Source of the DNA: Apostichopus japonicus
Lineage: Eukaryota; Echinodermata; Holothuroidea; Aspidochirotida; Stichopodidae
Assembly: GCF_037975245.1 (NCBI RefSeq)
Contig: NC_092573.1
Span: 24,707,265 to 24,771,264 of the forward strand
Reading direction: 5' to 3'
Length of the DNA stretch: 64,000 bases
Below are positions 1 to 12,829 of the stretch, piece after piece (the stretch's first letter is position 1; every line of letters starts with the position of its first letter). Under the pieces are notes generated by a model, which was given only the letters and a program-made list of their open reading frames with translations, searched no databases and had not been told where the DNA came from. Made by a program: the position numbers and the translations under genes.

Positions 1-1780
1 AAATTAAATACACGCTTTTCTGTTTTTTTGTGTTTTTTTTCTCTCTCACCTCTTATTATTTTTTTCCCATTCTTTTTCTGCATAGTTCATAGTTCTAGGT
101 AAAACGGTTAAGTAAATATTGAGGTATATATCACCAAACCAGTGCTCTAGAGTTGTACTGCAGAGGAGAGGACTTAGCTACAAGGCAATGATATCACCAT
201 GAATATGCATCAGAAGCTTAAAATCAAATCCGCAACAAACTATGTAGTGAAATCATATTTCCTTTAAATATAAACTGAAGACATGCAGTAACTACAGTAA
301 AATCACAGTGCAGTGTATATATCAGTTATACTACTAGAGAAGAAAAAGTTTGCACCCCAGGGATGCAAGTCCCCAAATATGTTTGCTTTCCGTAAAAACA
401 AGCTTGCTTCCCGATCGAACACCAATTGCGTTTATTGTATAACCTACATTTGCTGGTGTAGTTGTATAAATGCGATCCTTTCACTGTCTATACTTTGCGA
501 AATGTCTATATGTACACTATATAGGACAGATGGCCCAGTGTCCCAGCTTCGCTGTTTTACAGGGGCAGCCCGTCTGCCACACTTTTTTGCCCCCTGCCCT
601 TTCAACCGATTTTCACCACCCAGCCCCTCTCTCAACCACCCTTGTAATTCCAAACACACCAACTCTGTAGCTCCATGCTTTGACCTTGCAGGGACAACCA
701 ATTTTTCAAAAATCCCCGTACCTACAAAAATCTCTCGCTATAATCACACAGTTCACTACTGCATGTTCATAGGCCTGTCCGAACTTCGGAATAATTGGGC
801 AGTGACCTGGTAGTGAGTCATTGGGGCCTAGTCCTGAAGTTATTTTTCGTAGGCAAGGTAAATTTGAGTGGATACATGTTGAGGGGAGACAGATAAGCTT
901 TGAGAGGTACAACCTCATCCGTAAGTACTATACTTAATGGTTGGTAGTGGGGGGTCTACAGTAGTCTGAAATTCAAAGGTGAGGTAAAGTAGAGTGGAAA
1001 CGTGTTGAGGCAAAAACAGAAAAGGCTCTATGAATGAGTTACAATTGTAATGCTAATGACTACTGCATTATTTATATTTATAAATAGGTATCTTGGTCAC
1101 GGATTCGCATCACAAGTAATGACATGCAGACTTGTAGTAAGAACTTAATGCTTCAAATAGCAAATAAAGATCCACTTTGTGATCTTAGTTCACAGCTCCA
1201 CAAGACAAATGACCTATCTTTAAGAACCTGTCATCGTAAAAAAGACTAATACCTTTTAAGAAACAAATAGCTCACAATGCCATTATCAAAGGCAATGTTC
1301 TGGAAAGCTGGCAATAAAGTCTTTATAAATTGGTCCTTTTACTCTCACATATTGTCATTAACAAACCATAACGCCATCAGACATGCTTGAGTAGGCATCA
1401 AAATTAATAAAAAAAGAAAAGAAAAAAATAAGAGGAATATCACTCAAAACAAGATACACCCAGTCACAGTAGGGATAGAAATCAACCGAGCTTGTCATAT
1501 GCTAGTATGAATAATCTATCTTGTAAACATACTGCAAACTGCTTGTACAAGTTCAACATAATAAACTACTGTATGCTATGTTATGCAGTGTACCTGCAGT
1601 ACAGTAGTGTATGTGTAATGTTCAAATGATGACATGACAGACTGTCAAAGCTGTAATAAGGTAATGTACAGGTGGTACCCTAAAGGTAAGCAGGATGGAA
1701 GTCTGTATTTTACAGAAGGTGTCCACCACTGCAGGGGGGGCTCAAACAATGGGCTATTAACTGGCTAAACGCCAGTAGCT

Positions 1781-1815
1781 TGTGAGGAGACAGGTAAGCG
1801 AGGAGCGAAGTAAAT
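1781..1815 (+). repeat. Dispersed short repeat, GAGACAGGTAAG type, copy 1
   Basis: This copy carries gaggagacaggtaagcgagg and then gagcgaagtaaat. The same core recurs at 3711-3743, 4143-4178 (shorter match) and 20230-20265, with a looser match at 879-900. It looks like part of a dispersed repeat family. The CAG|GTAAG inside is a strong match to a splice donor, but no open frame leads into it. Confidence 0.5.
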
Positions 1816-3697
1816 TGTTGAGCACATAAACACACGATAATTAAGTCAGTTAACGAATACAGTATCAGTCAAAGAATCTGCATGATTTCTGTACATATTG
1901 AACAGAAATGTATGACAGTAACTGTATTGTATAACTGTAACTGTATAATAACTGTACAGTATATAACTAACTATAACTATACCTGTAACTGTATTGTAAC
2001 TGTACTGTAACAGTATTACAGTACAATATCATGTCCTTTTGAGTTACTGATATCAAATATATAAAGAGATTAGATATTAACTGACAAGACAAGTAAGCTA
2101 TCTAGGCTGTGTAATGCTGATGAGGATTCCCTTGTGTTTCCATAGCGATATGTTCATGTAAATACTGAAAAAAACAGATACAACGTAAGTGAGGAGGGAG
2201 GGGTTGTTTGGGAGACAACAGGCCATAAATTAGTCCTAAACTTGTTTCACTGGCATGATAATAGTGTAACAGGTTGTTTGAAACATGATAATTATCATTT
2301 ACAGTAAGCATAAAAGCAAAATGTAGGAATTTCCATCGCCAAAGGTGTACAGAACAATTAAGCTACGAAAGTATACGAGGAACTGCACTGATAACAGTCT
2401 ATTCAGTCAGGTTTCTTACAGACCTAGAAAACAGATTTTAGACAGCTTTGTAGGAATGTGCTGTACATACCACAAAAAAAATATATATAGTGCTAACTTT
2501 ACTCATTATTTCAAATATATGATCGGGCGTGAAATATAGGGAAATATATCTACATAAATCTGTCAGTCATTTATGTCTTCTACCTGTCTACATTTCTGAT
2601 CGTAGATAAGAATTCAAAGTCACAGAATGATTGATTACACCTTAAATGCAGTAAAACTATTCAACAACCATTTTCCCAACAGGAGCCTAGATGTATAAAT
2701 ATACTGTACAGGTACAGTATATGCAGCTTGAAGGAATCAAGTCATACATGACAGCATGTTTAAATATTTAATATGTAGTAGAGGGAGAAATAAAATATTA
2801 CCTACACACAATGATTGATTTGAATTTCTCAGTGCTCCAGTATAGAGCTCATCTCCTCTCTGTCTCTCTCTGCCTCTCTCTCTCTCTCTCTCGCTATACA
2901 CACACACACACATACAGTACAGGTTCTAGAGAAAGATGTACTGTATAATGACATTCAGTAATGCCAAATTTAAAATACTCAAACCAGCTGCTTGACAAAA
3001 GACCGAAAAGGTCTTCGTTTTAACTTTAAAAATATGGGGAGTGTTTCTTGACGTGCGTTACTTGAAATTACAAATACCATGAGTCGTATACCTGTACCTA
3101 CTGTACAGCACCTGTAGGCATACAATGTCCTGTATTTATACGATGTATGGCACCACTGACCATTTAAGACTTTCTATCAGGCTTCCTTAAAAAGAAAATA
3201 ATAATATATGGCAGATCAAACTGCTGTAAGGTACTGTACAGCACTGTACGATACTGTGCTGTACGGTATGTACAGTATGGTACTGTGCTGGAACGGAGTT
3301 GTACTGTAAAGTAGTTCTATATCTAACGCAAATACTTTTGGAAAATTGATTGTTGTAATGTTCTGCAACCTATTATACTGTAAGTTACAGACTTTGGCTT
3401 ACAGTATATATGTATAGCAGCTCTAGGCTATGTTGAAAAGATGTATAATTTTAAATGTAAAACTGCACGCAAAACAGGTGCCTTAGATTTACTGTACCAA
3501 CTATCCACATGTCATATTTTTAGTAAATTTCGCTTTTCACGTTTGGTTAAAATCACTGTGTGCAACGATCATCAAAACAGTCAACCAAATGGCAAAATAA
3601 GGAACAAAAGCTTTCTTTTTAATTACCGAAAGTAAACCGAGGTCTATAACATCATACTGGTCATCGGAATAATAGGAGCTTATCAAATAATTAAAAA

Positions 3698-3743
3698 GGG
3701 CAGGTGTGGAGTGGGAGACAGGTAAGAGAGGAGCAAAGTAAAT
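3698..3743 (+). repeat. Dispersed short repeat, GAGACAGGTAAG type, copy 2
   Basis: This copy shares about 44 bases with the copy at 20221-20265 with few differences. The shared block contains tgtggagtgggagacaggta followed by a gagaggagc(a/g)aagtaaat block. The shared upstream flank (ggcag(g/a)tgtgg) shows the repeat unit is longer than the core seen in copies 1 and 3. Confidence 0.55.
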
Positions 3744-3860
3744 TTTGTGGGATACCAATTTGTTACCTAAAACATCCTCCTCCTCCTCTTATAGATTTCA
3801 TATGAAAGAGAAAAGTCTGATAAACACCTCCCCTGACAAAATAAGAAACGCGCTGGGATA

Positions 3861-4012
3861 CAGGAGCTAAAATTACTGGATAGTGTCCTTTACCGTAGGT
3901 GAACGAATTTGTATGTAGGAGCTAAAATTACTGGATAGTGTCCTTTACCGTAGGTAAACGAATTTGTATGTAGGAGCTAAAATTACTGGATAGTGTCCTT
4001 TACCATAGGTAT
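3861..4012 (+). repeat. Tandem repeat, 55-bp unit, about 2.8 copies
   Basis: Units start at 3861, 3916 and 3971 with aggagctaaaattactgg. Each continues through a block ending in ctttaccgtaggt (ctttaccataggt in the last). The period is exactly 55 bases and the copies are nearly identical, so the duplication is young. The third copy stops after the accnTAGGT block. No coding frame runs through it. Confidence 0.85.
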
Positions 4013-6180
4013 ATAATACAATGCATTTCAATGTTTCCATGGACACAGCAAAAAAGGGAGTCATTTCTTTACAATTTGGTACTGCATGTACTCAACTGTT
4101 GTTTATTTCATAGATCTCAAAAGTGCTGTAGTCACTCCGAGTTGTGAGGAGACAGGTAAGTCAGTAACCCACGTAAATATTATAACCATTTTATAGCCGT
4201 CCATTAGCGATTGGCGATGACTTGCACAATAACTACATTGGCAAACTTTGAATAAACACAATTATAATAGCAAACTGCATTAAATTTGCTCTGACACAAC
4301 ACCATACTTACTTTTCGTGTGCAATGAGACACAAAAAGAAAAAGAGAGTTTCTAATGGAAGAGTCAAAAGAGACATTTGTATTGCTAAATGCAATGAAAG
4401 TCAAATTTTACTAAAAGCCCACAAATGAGAAAAAATTAGCTACTGATACAATCTTCAAAAGTGGTGACAGAATTATTATGTACATTACCAATACCATAAA
4501 AGCAGGGCAAATCACATTAATTATGGATGCAACGATCTTTAATCAAGAAAGATAGCTGTGTTTGAATGCAAACGATGGATGATGGGACTTGCAAAACTAT
4601 CTGCTCGCATCAATATTTAGCACCACAGAATACAGTTTTCAGCGAGGAAAGAGTGATACTTGTCAATTCAAAACCTTGAGAGTAAAAGCCCAAAAAATAA
4701 AATAAAAAAGGAAAAATTATACTATTTGCAGTGGTGGCGCTACTGGGGGCGTGAAGGCAATTGTCCCCCAGATTTCCCCTTGCCCCCCCCAATCAGATCT
4801 GCTAGTTATCCAAAATATACAGAACTAGGCTAATATTTAGTTTGTGTTAGAAACAGCTTCCAATGCAGTGAATTAATGTGAAAAAGTGTCAAATGATAGC
4901 ATCATTTTGCATCTAAGTCACTTTGAGGAATTCCCAAAGGGGAGAGGAAACCCCCCTCCCCCATATCAGTGTTATACATTATGCCACCTAAAAATATGCT
5001 TTTCCCCCTAGTTGCCCCAGATTGCCGTTTTCTTTTGTTGCCTGTAACTTATAGTATTTGATTGGCACAGTTATTAAAAACCAGCAAATGAACATAAGTC
5101 TACTGGATATACATAGTGTACTGTACATGCTGCCTCTGATCAATGTACCATACATACATAATATATCTAGTTTCATAATAAACAGTATCCTACTGTACTT
5201 CCTAATGATGGCAGATCTACTCAAATGCTGTAACTTGTGAATGATGGAACCAAAGGGTTACGTTATTAGGAAAAAATCCTTCTCCCAGCATAAATTAACC
5301 AGAACTACAGTATGTAAAATTTGGACAGCATAATATACACAGCTGGTTTGAAGTGTATCAATTTTATCAAACAATTTGAAATGGGATGAAAAGTACCCAT
5401 TTGAATTGTCTTAGTTTATTTGAACATTTGGTATGAACACCAGTGTCCAGTACCTTCTTTTCTTTTTTTGAGATTCCTGTTAGCAGACTTCTAAAATTAT
5501 TATCTACACTCTGAAATAACCCATAATGCAACTGTTCTACCTAAGAAAATGAAAAAAAAAGAGATACAACAACCAATGGAATGACAGACACATGGTCACA
5601 TGACCATGCTGCAGGGCTACTTCATTAGCTTAACGATATGTTAGCAAGGGGCTTAATTAGCAATATTTCATTCATCCCAAAGGTCATACCATATATAACC
5701 ACACCAGTACTTTACTACCTGTGACTTCCATGAAAGAAACAAACAAAGCCAACGTAATCATCAAAATGATTTCCGTGCGAAGTCCTCAAAGGATTCTTCT
5801 TTTTCTATGACTACTAATAAACCTAATGAGCTCCTCAATGTTAGCGTTCCTTTGAAAACAAAGCACTTATAGTGTTTGTCGCTGGTGTTGTGCAACACAG
5901 TGTATGAAATAAATAATGATCTCAATCTTATTAAAGGAGAATTTTTTTGATGATGTTAAATTAAAGTAACTCTAACTAAAATGTGGTGTTCTGTTACTAA
6001 ATATATGTCAGCTCATAATATACTGTATGCTTTTGTATTGATTGACAATGTTACCCTCTGACATTTGCTGTCTGTAACATCATATAGTACAAGGAAACAC
6101 AGTGTACAGTAGAAAACAGATAAATAATTAATTTGAATGGTATTAAAGAGATATTCAAATGATCAAGTTTGAAAACCTGC
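4013..6180. other. Gene-free stretch
   Basis: No supported exon. A C-rich patch at 4735-4795 begins with a CAGTGGTGGCGCTAC-like sequence that recalls a DNA-transposon end, but no matching opposite end was found. A perfect inverted repeat catggtca-ca-tgaccatg lies at 5591-5608. A third short copy of the GAGACAGGTAAG repeat lies at 4143-4178. The remainder is unremarkable AT-rich DNA. Confidence 0.5.
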
Positions 6181-6439
6181 TCCAATTTTGGTTTGTAAAA
6201 TGAAAACCACATCCTGATGTATGCTTCCTTGAAGGACGATTTCATTTTTTTTACATTTAATGCATTTTTAGGAATGTATCTGACAACATTTTTGTAAGTG
6301 AATGCCACCATCATGACCAGTGTGGCTATGATGTCATTAAGTGGTCTGAATCCATACTTTTTTTTGAAAGAACATGTGCAGGCCATGATGACATCACAGA
6401 GAATCCACCACCGCCGGTGGAGTCGAAATGGATTGATCT
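6181..6439 (-). CDS. Candidate internal exon, unrecognised protein
   Basis: On the minus strand a pyrimidine-rich run ending in ctgtttccag leads at about 6439 into an open frame of more than 85 codons, reading down to about 6180 and beyond. The translation begins INPFRLHRRWW and continues with a hydrophobic patch (DIIATLVMMVAFTY) and then a basic segment (KNALNVKKMKSSFKEA). It could be a membrane-protein exon. The family is not recognised, the downstream donor (CAG|GTTTTC) is poor, and no partner exons were located. Chance is quite possible. The frame actually ends at a stop near 6051. Confidence 0.2.
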
Positions 6440-9400
6440 GGAAACAGTCACAGTTTTGAAGAAAATTAAAGCTTCCAGAGACAAATATTTGGTTATATTT
6501 TAACTAGTTAGAGTTAGTTTTTCATGGGCGTTTACAGTACAAGAGTGTACCACAAACCTTTCCGCTCAGCTTAATTCTAAGAACGTAGAAGGTGAGGCAA
6601 AACCTTTTTTGAGGAACGACCCATTTATACAGAGGCCTGTCAAACTGCCACAATATTTCTCAAGAGGGACTTGAAAGTTTACGTGGACAAAATAAAAATT
6701 GCAAAACCTGAATACACAGCGAAGCTCAGACATTGCGGTAACACGGAAGAAATAATCAGTTTACCATCGTGATGATTCAGAATTCAGTAGGCACAATCAA
6801 GCTGAATATATACGATATGTTCTAGCACATCCAGCTCTCAATCAGACCGAGAAAGTGCAAACCGTAAATTGCATAAAGGTTACTACTCCTTTGCACTTTT
6901 TTTGAGAGATCAACCCTGACGACGATGACATCAAACAATTTGTTTCAAGCGGGTTTAATCTTGGAAGAGTCAAAAGTGTCATTTACATTAGCCAAGATGT
7001 GTACAATTCTTCATTTACAATATGCCACTGTTCCGGGGGAAATCTCCACCTGCCAATGTGACTTTTCGGAGATGTTGAGGAATGAAAGTCTTACAGGCAA
7101 TGTGGCGGATAAAGTGTCTAAACAGGAGCTCTGTAAGAACCCCCCAGCAACAACTACAGGAAGATGATCAATGTAAGTTGTTGTGAGGGCAGATCGTAAT
7201 CTCTCAACTTCTCTCTTCTTCTTCTCTTCTTTTTGCAGAGAGAACGGGGGGGGGGGGGGAAAAATGAGATAAAACAAAAGAAAAAGAAGAAGAGGTGTAT
7301 CCCAAAGGAGTGTCAAGGAATTATTCAAAGACAGATCTCTCAACAGCTATAACTGTACAACTTTTCAAGGAATGAATATCAGTTGATGTCAGTTGAATAT
7401 CAGTTTGATGTGCCGTATCAGGAAGCACAATGTTGACATGGAATTGCAATGGGCTCGAAATCCCCCGCCCGCCGGCCCTTCACCAACTATTGAGTAAATC
7501 TTAGATTTTACGGTGATAGGTCGTTTCATATTTGTGCACCACGTTTACATGGAATGACCTGCCACCAGCAATTGGTCTGTTACCCAGTTTTGATTGTTGT
7601 TAGTCCCAACTTAAAACTCATCTATTTATCATGTACACTTTAATGACTGATCTTTATTTTAATTGTCCTAAACCTTATTTATGTTAGTTTCAGTAAATTT
7701 ATTGACTTTCTGATTTTGCTATGACTACTGTACTTTATAACATTTTACTCCTCTGTAAAATACCCTATATTTGTACTTCTTAAGATTTTACTGTAGTCCA
7801 TCAATGAAAAGTGCTTTGAGAGATATCCTTTTATGTAAATACATATTTATTATACATATATTATACATATATGCCAGAACAGCAACAATAATGGAAAATA
7901 TAGTCTTCAGCCATTCCAGTTTACTGGGATTAAACGATACTCTCTTTACTACTGAAGACAACTGCTCTTTGCATCTCTTAGTTAAACCCTTATCACCCAC
8001 TGTAAGCTTTTTCTAGTGGCGTCAATAACAAGAAATATATTCAAATCTGGTGCATTTAATCTCCATTTATGGATCAATATTTTGTTATTTGTTTTCTATT
8101 TTCATCTCCTCATTAGGTCACTTCCATATTTCCTTGACAATCTTTCCCCTCACGTTGACTTTATTACGGCATGAAACAGCAATCATTTTCTTTCTTTCTT
8201 TCCCCTTTTTCCTTCGACTGACTACGTATGAATTCCAAATGGTGGCATAAATTAAGACGGTATGACTACTTAAAACTTGCAACTCACTTTTCAATGGGTT
8301 TAGCCTCGAGGGTTTTTTTTCCAAGGGAACAGCTATTTTTTACTCCATGAAGAGTGTATGTAAATCAAGTAAAAAGTAGTGCTGAATGCTTTTAATGCAA
8401 AAAAAACACAATTTTTGAAAGGGAATAAATTGAGGTCACTTATAATCAATAGTTCATGGTTTGCTTATAAAAATATGAAAGAAATATATAAAAAAAAATT
8501 TAAAAAGCAAAAAATTTGGCCCTGAAATTGATAAATGTTCCCCACATATGAATGATATTATTCATGATGTATGTGATTTTCAATATGTGGGTTGCTTTTC
8601 TAGCTCACATGAAATGTCCTTCATGAATGAAAAATAGTCTATGCCAGCTTGGTTCACTTGTTCTTTCTTTGAAATTTCTATCTGCAAACCACAATGAAAA
8701 AGTCTTCTATACTGTACTTAATATAAAATTCTAATATTGCTGCTGTACCGTACACAAACATGTACATAATATTTGCAAGTTCACACATAACGAGGTCCAC
8801 TTCTCACTTCCTTGAACAGTAGAAACAGTTCCCTTAAACTGGGTGGATCCTTTGAGTTTAGTGTCCCTTGCTAGCCCTGTGAAACTCCTTTATCTTATGA
8901 GGTTGTTGTCCCAAGAAAGCCAACTTTGATTCATACCTGTGTCAGGATGTGTGGTAACATATTTCCTACTTTAAAGGCTTATCTTCCTATGAGGTTGCCC
9001 GGAGTATACATGTTCACAAAGACAGTCACATACCTCTTGCTTTTTAATGGTAGTCAGAGAAAAACAAATTTCTATTTTGGACAGCTAAAATTGACTGTGG
9101 AGGATTAGTTTGTTGATATCAAATTCAAATTGCATCGTAAATAAAAACCCGAAATCATATTAAATGACAATAGTTTGCTATCATATATATATATATAGCT
9201 GGTGTTCTGTCAACACCATTGAACCTACACATATCTCCTACAGTGTACATCCTGCAATGACATACTGGTTATTGTTGTTTTGCTACATTTGTCTAGACTA
9301 CCAAATTCGCTGTTCAGACAAACAAAATGTAAGGTCCTGGTCATCCAAGGGACAAGCGGAAAAACATCCTTAAAAAGTTACCCTGTGTTGAAAACTTTAA

Positions 9401-12101
9401 CTTTGCAAAGTAGCACACTGCCTAGAGTACACATGTAGGTATGTTTAATTTTTAATATTCCCATACAATAACAAATTAACCCTTCCCAACTCTAATTAAA
9501 CACTTTTCCTGGGATCAAGTTGCCCTCAGCTTAGCTAGTATAACCTGTTTATTTATCATACATACTGTATTTTTTACAGTAGACAGTAAGTAACAGACCT
9601 CTTACACTTATGATCCTATGTATACATGGGGTTGAGCAGAGTATAACCCATTAGTTACCTACAACAGTTGTAAATCAATACTTTAAAGTAATATAGAATA
9701 ATTATTCTACTTAGAGATGGGGCTACACAGAGTATGTACAGACGTTTCAGTACAGTATATATTTACTAAGGTTTGAACTACTGTAGTATGTACAGTACAG
9801 TAGTAATAGTCTGGTCAGACAAACAGATTTGCCATTGACACAGCCTCCTGCAAAGTAAGTCTCCTTGTCCTTGCTAAATTCTCCTCACAAGAATCAGCAA
9901 ACTTAAAATCTGAGTGAACTCTTGTCTCACAAGATCTTTAATTTGCACTAGTTAAGGTTATCATGTGGACGCTACAATAGACTAAACTGGCCTACCTTCT
10001 CTGGAACCTGAAAAGAACCAATATTCTCTTGCTTGAAAACTCAGCAGAGCTAATCACATTGAAATTGATTTTGGCTCAGTGTGGTGTAATTAACAGTAAA
10101 GTACAACTGAATAATGCTACTTTTGGGATCCCTCATAAAAACATTGATTTTTTTCCCCCATTTACTGATGCAACATCTATGAATGGAAATGGAAAGGAAA
10201 TGATAGCATGCAATCTCACAGCCTTGAAATTTTCCTCCCAACATTATTCCACAAACCAGGTTGGGTTTTTAGTCATTGCAGGAAAGATTATTATTTATAG
10301 TCCCAACTTCAAAATCTTTTCTTAATATAGAATTCCAAGCATTTCATTGGAGGAGAAAACTGAACAACTTATAATTTCTGATTTATTTCATATATTTGTT
10401 GAATATAGTCGCCAATAAATATGTCAACAAGTCTAGGAGTCAAAATGTTTGGAACCAAAGGATAATCGCTATACTCTCTCTTTTACTGACATTGATGTGG
10501 ATTAGAAACAACTTTCACAGTATTAGTGTCTTAGTTTGATTAATTTCCATACATCTTTGAGTAGTATTCCGTGAGAGGGTTTAGCCAAACATGAAAAAGC
10601 TGGATTCGCAACTCTACACAAACACATCCATCATTTTGGACCTACTGTATATGACAGAGACCTTTGTGAAGAACCAACTTGCGTAAACAGCTACTGTAGG
10701 AAAAATCTTCTTCTTCCATAATATGGGATATATCCTTCTGTAGTTGGTCTCGTCTGTGAGATATCACGGTTTGTCCACATATCTGGGAGCTGTGATTTTG
10801 CAATTTATCTGTGATGTCATAGTGTCACGAAGAAGGTTATTTTCAAGGACCAAATTAAAAACAGTGTTGAACCAACACCGTCATGAGGTCAAATTAACAG
10901 GTTCAAATATTTTGGGAGTCAGCATTTGCGAAACCCATCTCAAGTATAGAAAATAAACATTTGTAAGACCATTAATACTGGTAAAATACAAACACTTGAA
11001 GCACATGAGGCTCAATGATATCTTCAGAGTTCAGACGATCATCTTTTATCGACCAGAGATATTTCTCCTTGCTAGACAGCACTATTAGAGAACATGAACA
11101 AAAAACTTCTACCCTCCTTGGGAGATCATTTATTAACATATGAAGCATGATCAAAAGCCACATGTTTCTGCCCTAATTTTCCGTACTTGTTTAAAATTGT
11201 ACAAACCATTCCGCTGATCAGATCTGATAATGTGTTCGTACATGTATGTACAGAATTCTTTATACTCAGAAAAAATGTTAAACAGGCAGTTGTTGCTTGC
11301 TAATCATGAATACAAGATGCAAAATACGCTTTGTGAAAGCTTAGGCCCCCCACCCCAACTCTTCCATCTCTCTATAACATTTTACTGTAGACTTTAAGTA
11401 TATATATTGAAAACCACATTTTGTATTCCGGGCAGTAACGTTTCGATAGGCTAAGCTTGAAACCATGAAATATACAAAGATAACCGGATACCCCTCAAAG
11501 TCTAACTCAACAATCTCCGTGGTTAAAAGTTACAATCATTAGGATCGTAGGTAAAAGCACTTACAGTAGCTCAATACAGAACATTTTCCGTTATCAACTT
11601 AAAATGTAAACAATGCTGTATTCTTTTAATTTGTAACTATTAATAGTTTATGCCAAATTCAGAGATGGATACAGCAGGGGGCTGGGGAAGGGTCCGAAGG
11701 GAAATTGTTTGTCATTTGCAGGTAACACATTTCAGAATGGCTTTTGATTATTATTATTATTATTGTTAGTTTTTCTTAGGAGTGGGGGGGGCAAGAGAAG
11801 AGGGAAGATTACAAAATTTCATCTCGCTTTGTTTTGTGCAATGAAGTAAACATCACTCCCAAAATCAGAAGTGCTGCATATCTGCCGTAATGATGCTGCT
11901 TATCACCCTGCTGTTGATAGAATTTCCATATATCGTAATTACACTAAAACATAACACGTTCGAATCTTTGCTATTAAATTATATGTTTTAAACAGATGAC
12001 GAGGCTTTAACCGGTAATGCCCAAAAATATTCACTCCACAATGCATTAACAAACATTTTGTCTTCCTTTCTTTATTCCTCATTGGTTTTGCGTATAAATA
12101 A
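6440..12101. other. Gene-free stretch
   Basis: No supported exons on either strand. A G homopolymer lies near 7248-7259 next to a purine-rich run, and a TA-rich microsatellite near 9185. TACTGTA/TACAGTA heptamers continue (for example near 9570 and 9770-9800). Short open frames of 60-110 codons lack splice context or recognisable domains. Confidence 0.5.
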
Positions 12102-12267
12102 GGGGTTAATCAACGGTCTAGCGTGCGTTACTCACAGGATTAATGCACGATCGGGGGATAATGCAAGCGATGCACGAGGGCGGAGCCCGAGTGCATCCAG
12201 CGATAGCATTAACACCCGGAGTGCATTAATCATGTGAGTAACGCACGCTAGACCGTTGATTAACCCC
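12102..12267. mobile_element. Foldback or MITE-like inverted repeat, 46-bp arms
   Basis: The left arm (12102-12147) and right arm (12222-12267) are reverse complements over 46 bases with a single mismatch. They begin ggggttaatcaacggtctag on the left and end with its complement on the right. The 74-base centre is itself imperfectly palindromic (atgcac...gtgcat around gggcggagccc), so the whole 166 bases can fold as one long hairpin. An 18-base piece of the arm (cgttactcacaggattaa, 12126-12143) recurs exactly at 12376-12393, a probable remnant of a related copy. No target-site duplication could be defined and no protein is encoded. Confidence 0.75.
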
Positions 12268-12375
12268 GTTCATTCATACATTACCATTTGTGTGGGGAAA
12301 AAATCATAAAACAAAACATTTTTGGTTACATATAACCAAAGATTTATTAAAGTGATGCCCCGTAATTTTACCGTA

Positions 12376-12393
12376 CGTTACTCACAGGATTAA
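12376..12393 (+). repeat. Solo fragment of the neighbouring foldback arm
   Basis: Exact 18-base copy (cgttactcacaggattaa) of positions 12126-12143 in the left arm, 250 bases downstream. It lies next to ggaccaatagg, which may pair with the cattggt sequence upstream of the foldback near 12081. The true element could therefore be longer than the central hairpin. Confidence 0.45.
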
Positions 12394-12829
12394 CCACGGT
12401 CAGCTGACCTGAATGGACCAATAGGATTTAGGAATCTTTACTAAGTATGAATGAATGCAGCTTTATAAATCCTCTCTCGATCTTAAGCGAAGAAAAAACA
12501 AATGGAAAAAAAAAGGATGAGCAAACAGGGCATTATAACCAGAGTACAAGCAGCCTTTCTGACAAGAGCATTAGCATGGATCAGAGTTAATGGGTGTCAA
12601 GGCTAAGCGATACTGTTATCTAATGGAATATGTTATGTACAAAAACTGCATTTCATTAGCAACAAATGGGGGGGGGGGGATGATAAGTAAGGTTGGCATT
12701 ATTTTTGCAATTACTGGGTCTTTTTGTTTCGCTATATCGGCGACAGAATAAATTAGATGTCTCCGGAAATGGACAGGAAAGTGAAGAATTAGGCTGAAGA
12801 TTACAGAATATACTTTGGAGTGAAATTCA

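Larger units (their letters stand above)
1..3860. other. Gene-free, repeat-influenced intergenic or intronic DNA
   Basis: No exon-like open frame is visible. The stretch is AT-rich and unusually dense in TACTGTA/TACAGTA heptamers, for example near 293, 957, 1564, 2702, 2712, 3232 and 3489. Low-complexity runs built from ACTGTA and GTACTGTAC occur at about 1910-2030 and 3225-3310. A (TC)n tract followed by a (CA)n tract lies at about 2857-2912. Copies of a dispersed GAGACAGGTAAG-type repeat occur at 879-900, 1781-1815 and 3698-3743. The short open frames have no splice context or recognisable protein and are treated as chance. Confidence 0.6.

Noticed and set aside
4735-4795. cagtggtggcgctac followed by a C-rich run, resembling an hAT-type end
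   Set aside because: No complementary end or flanking duplication was found nearby, so an element cannot be delimited.
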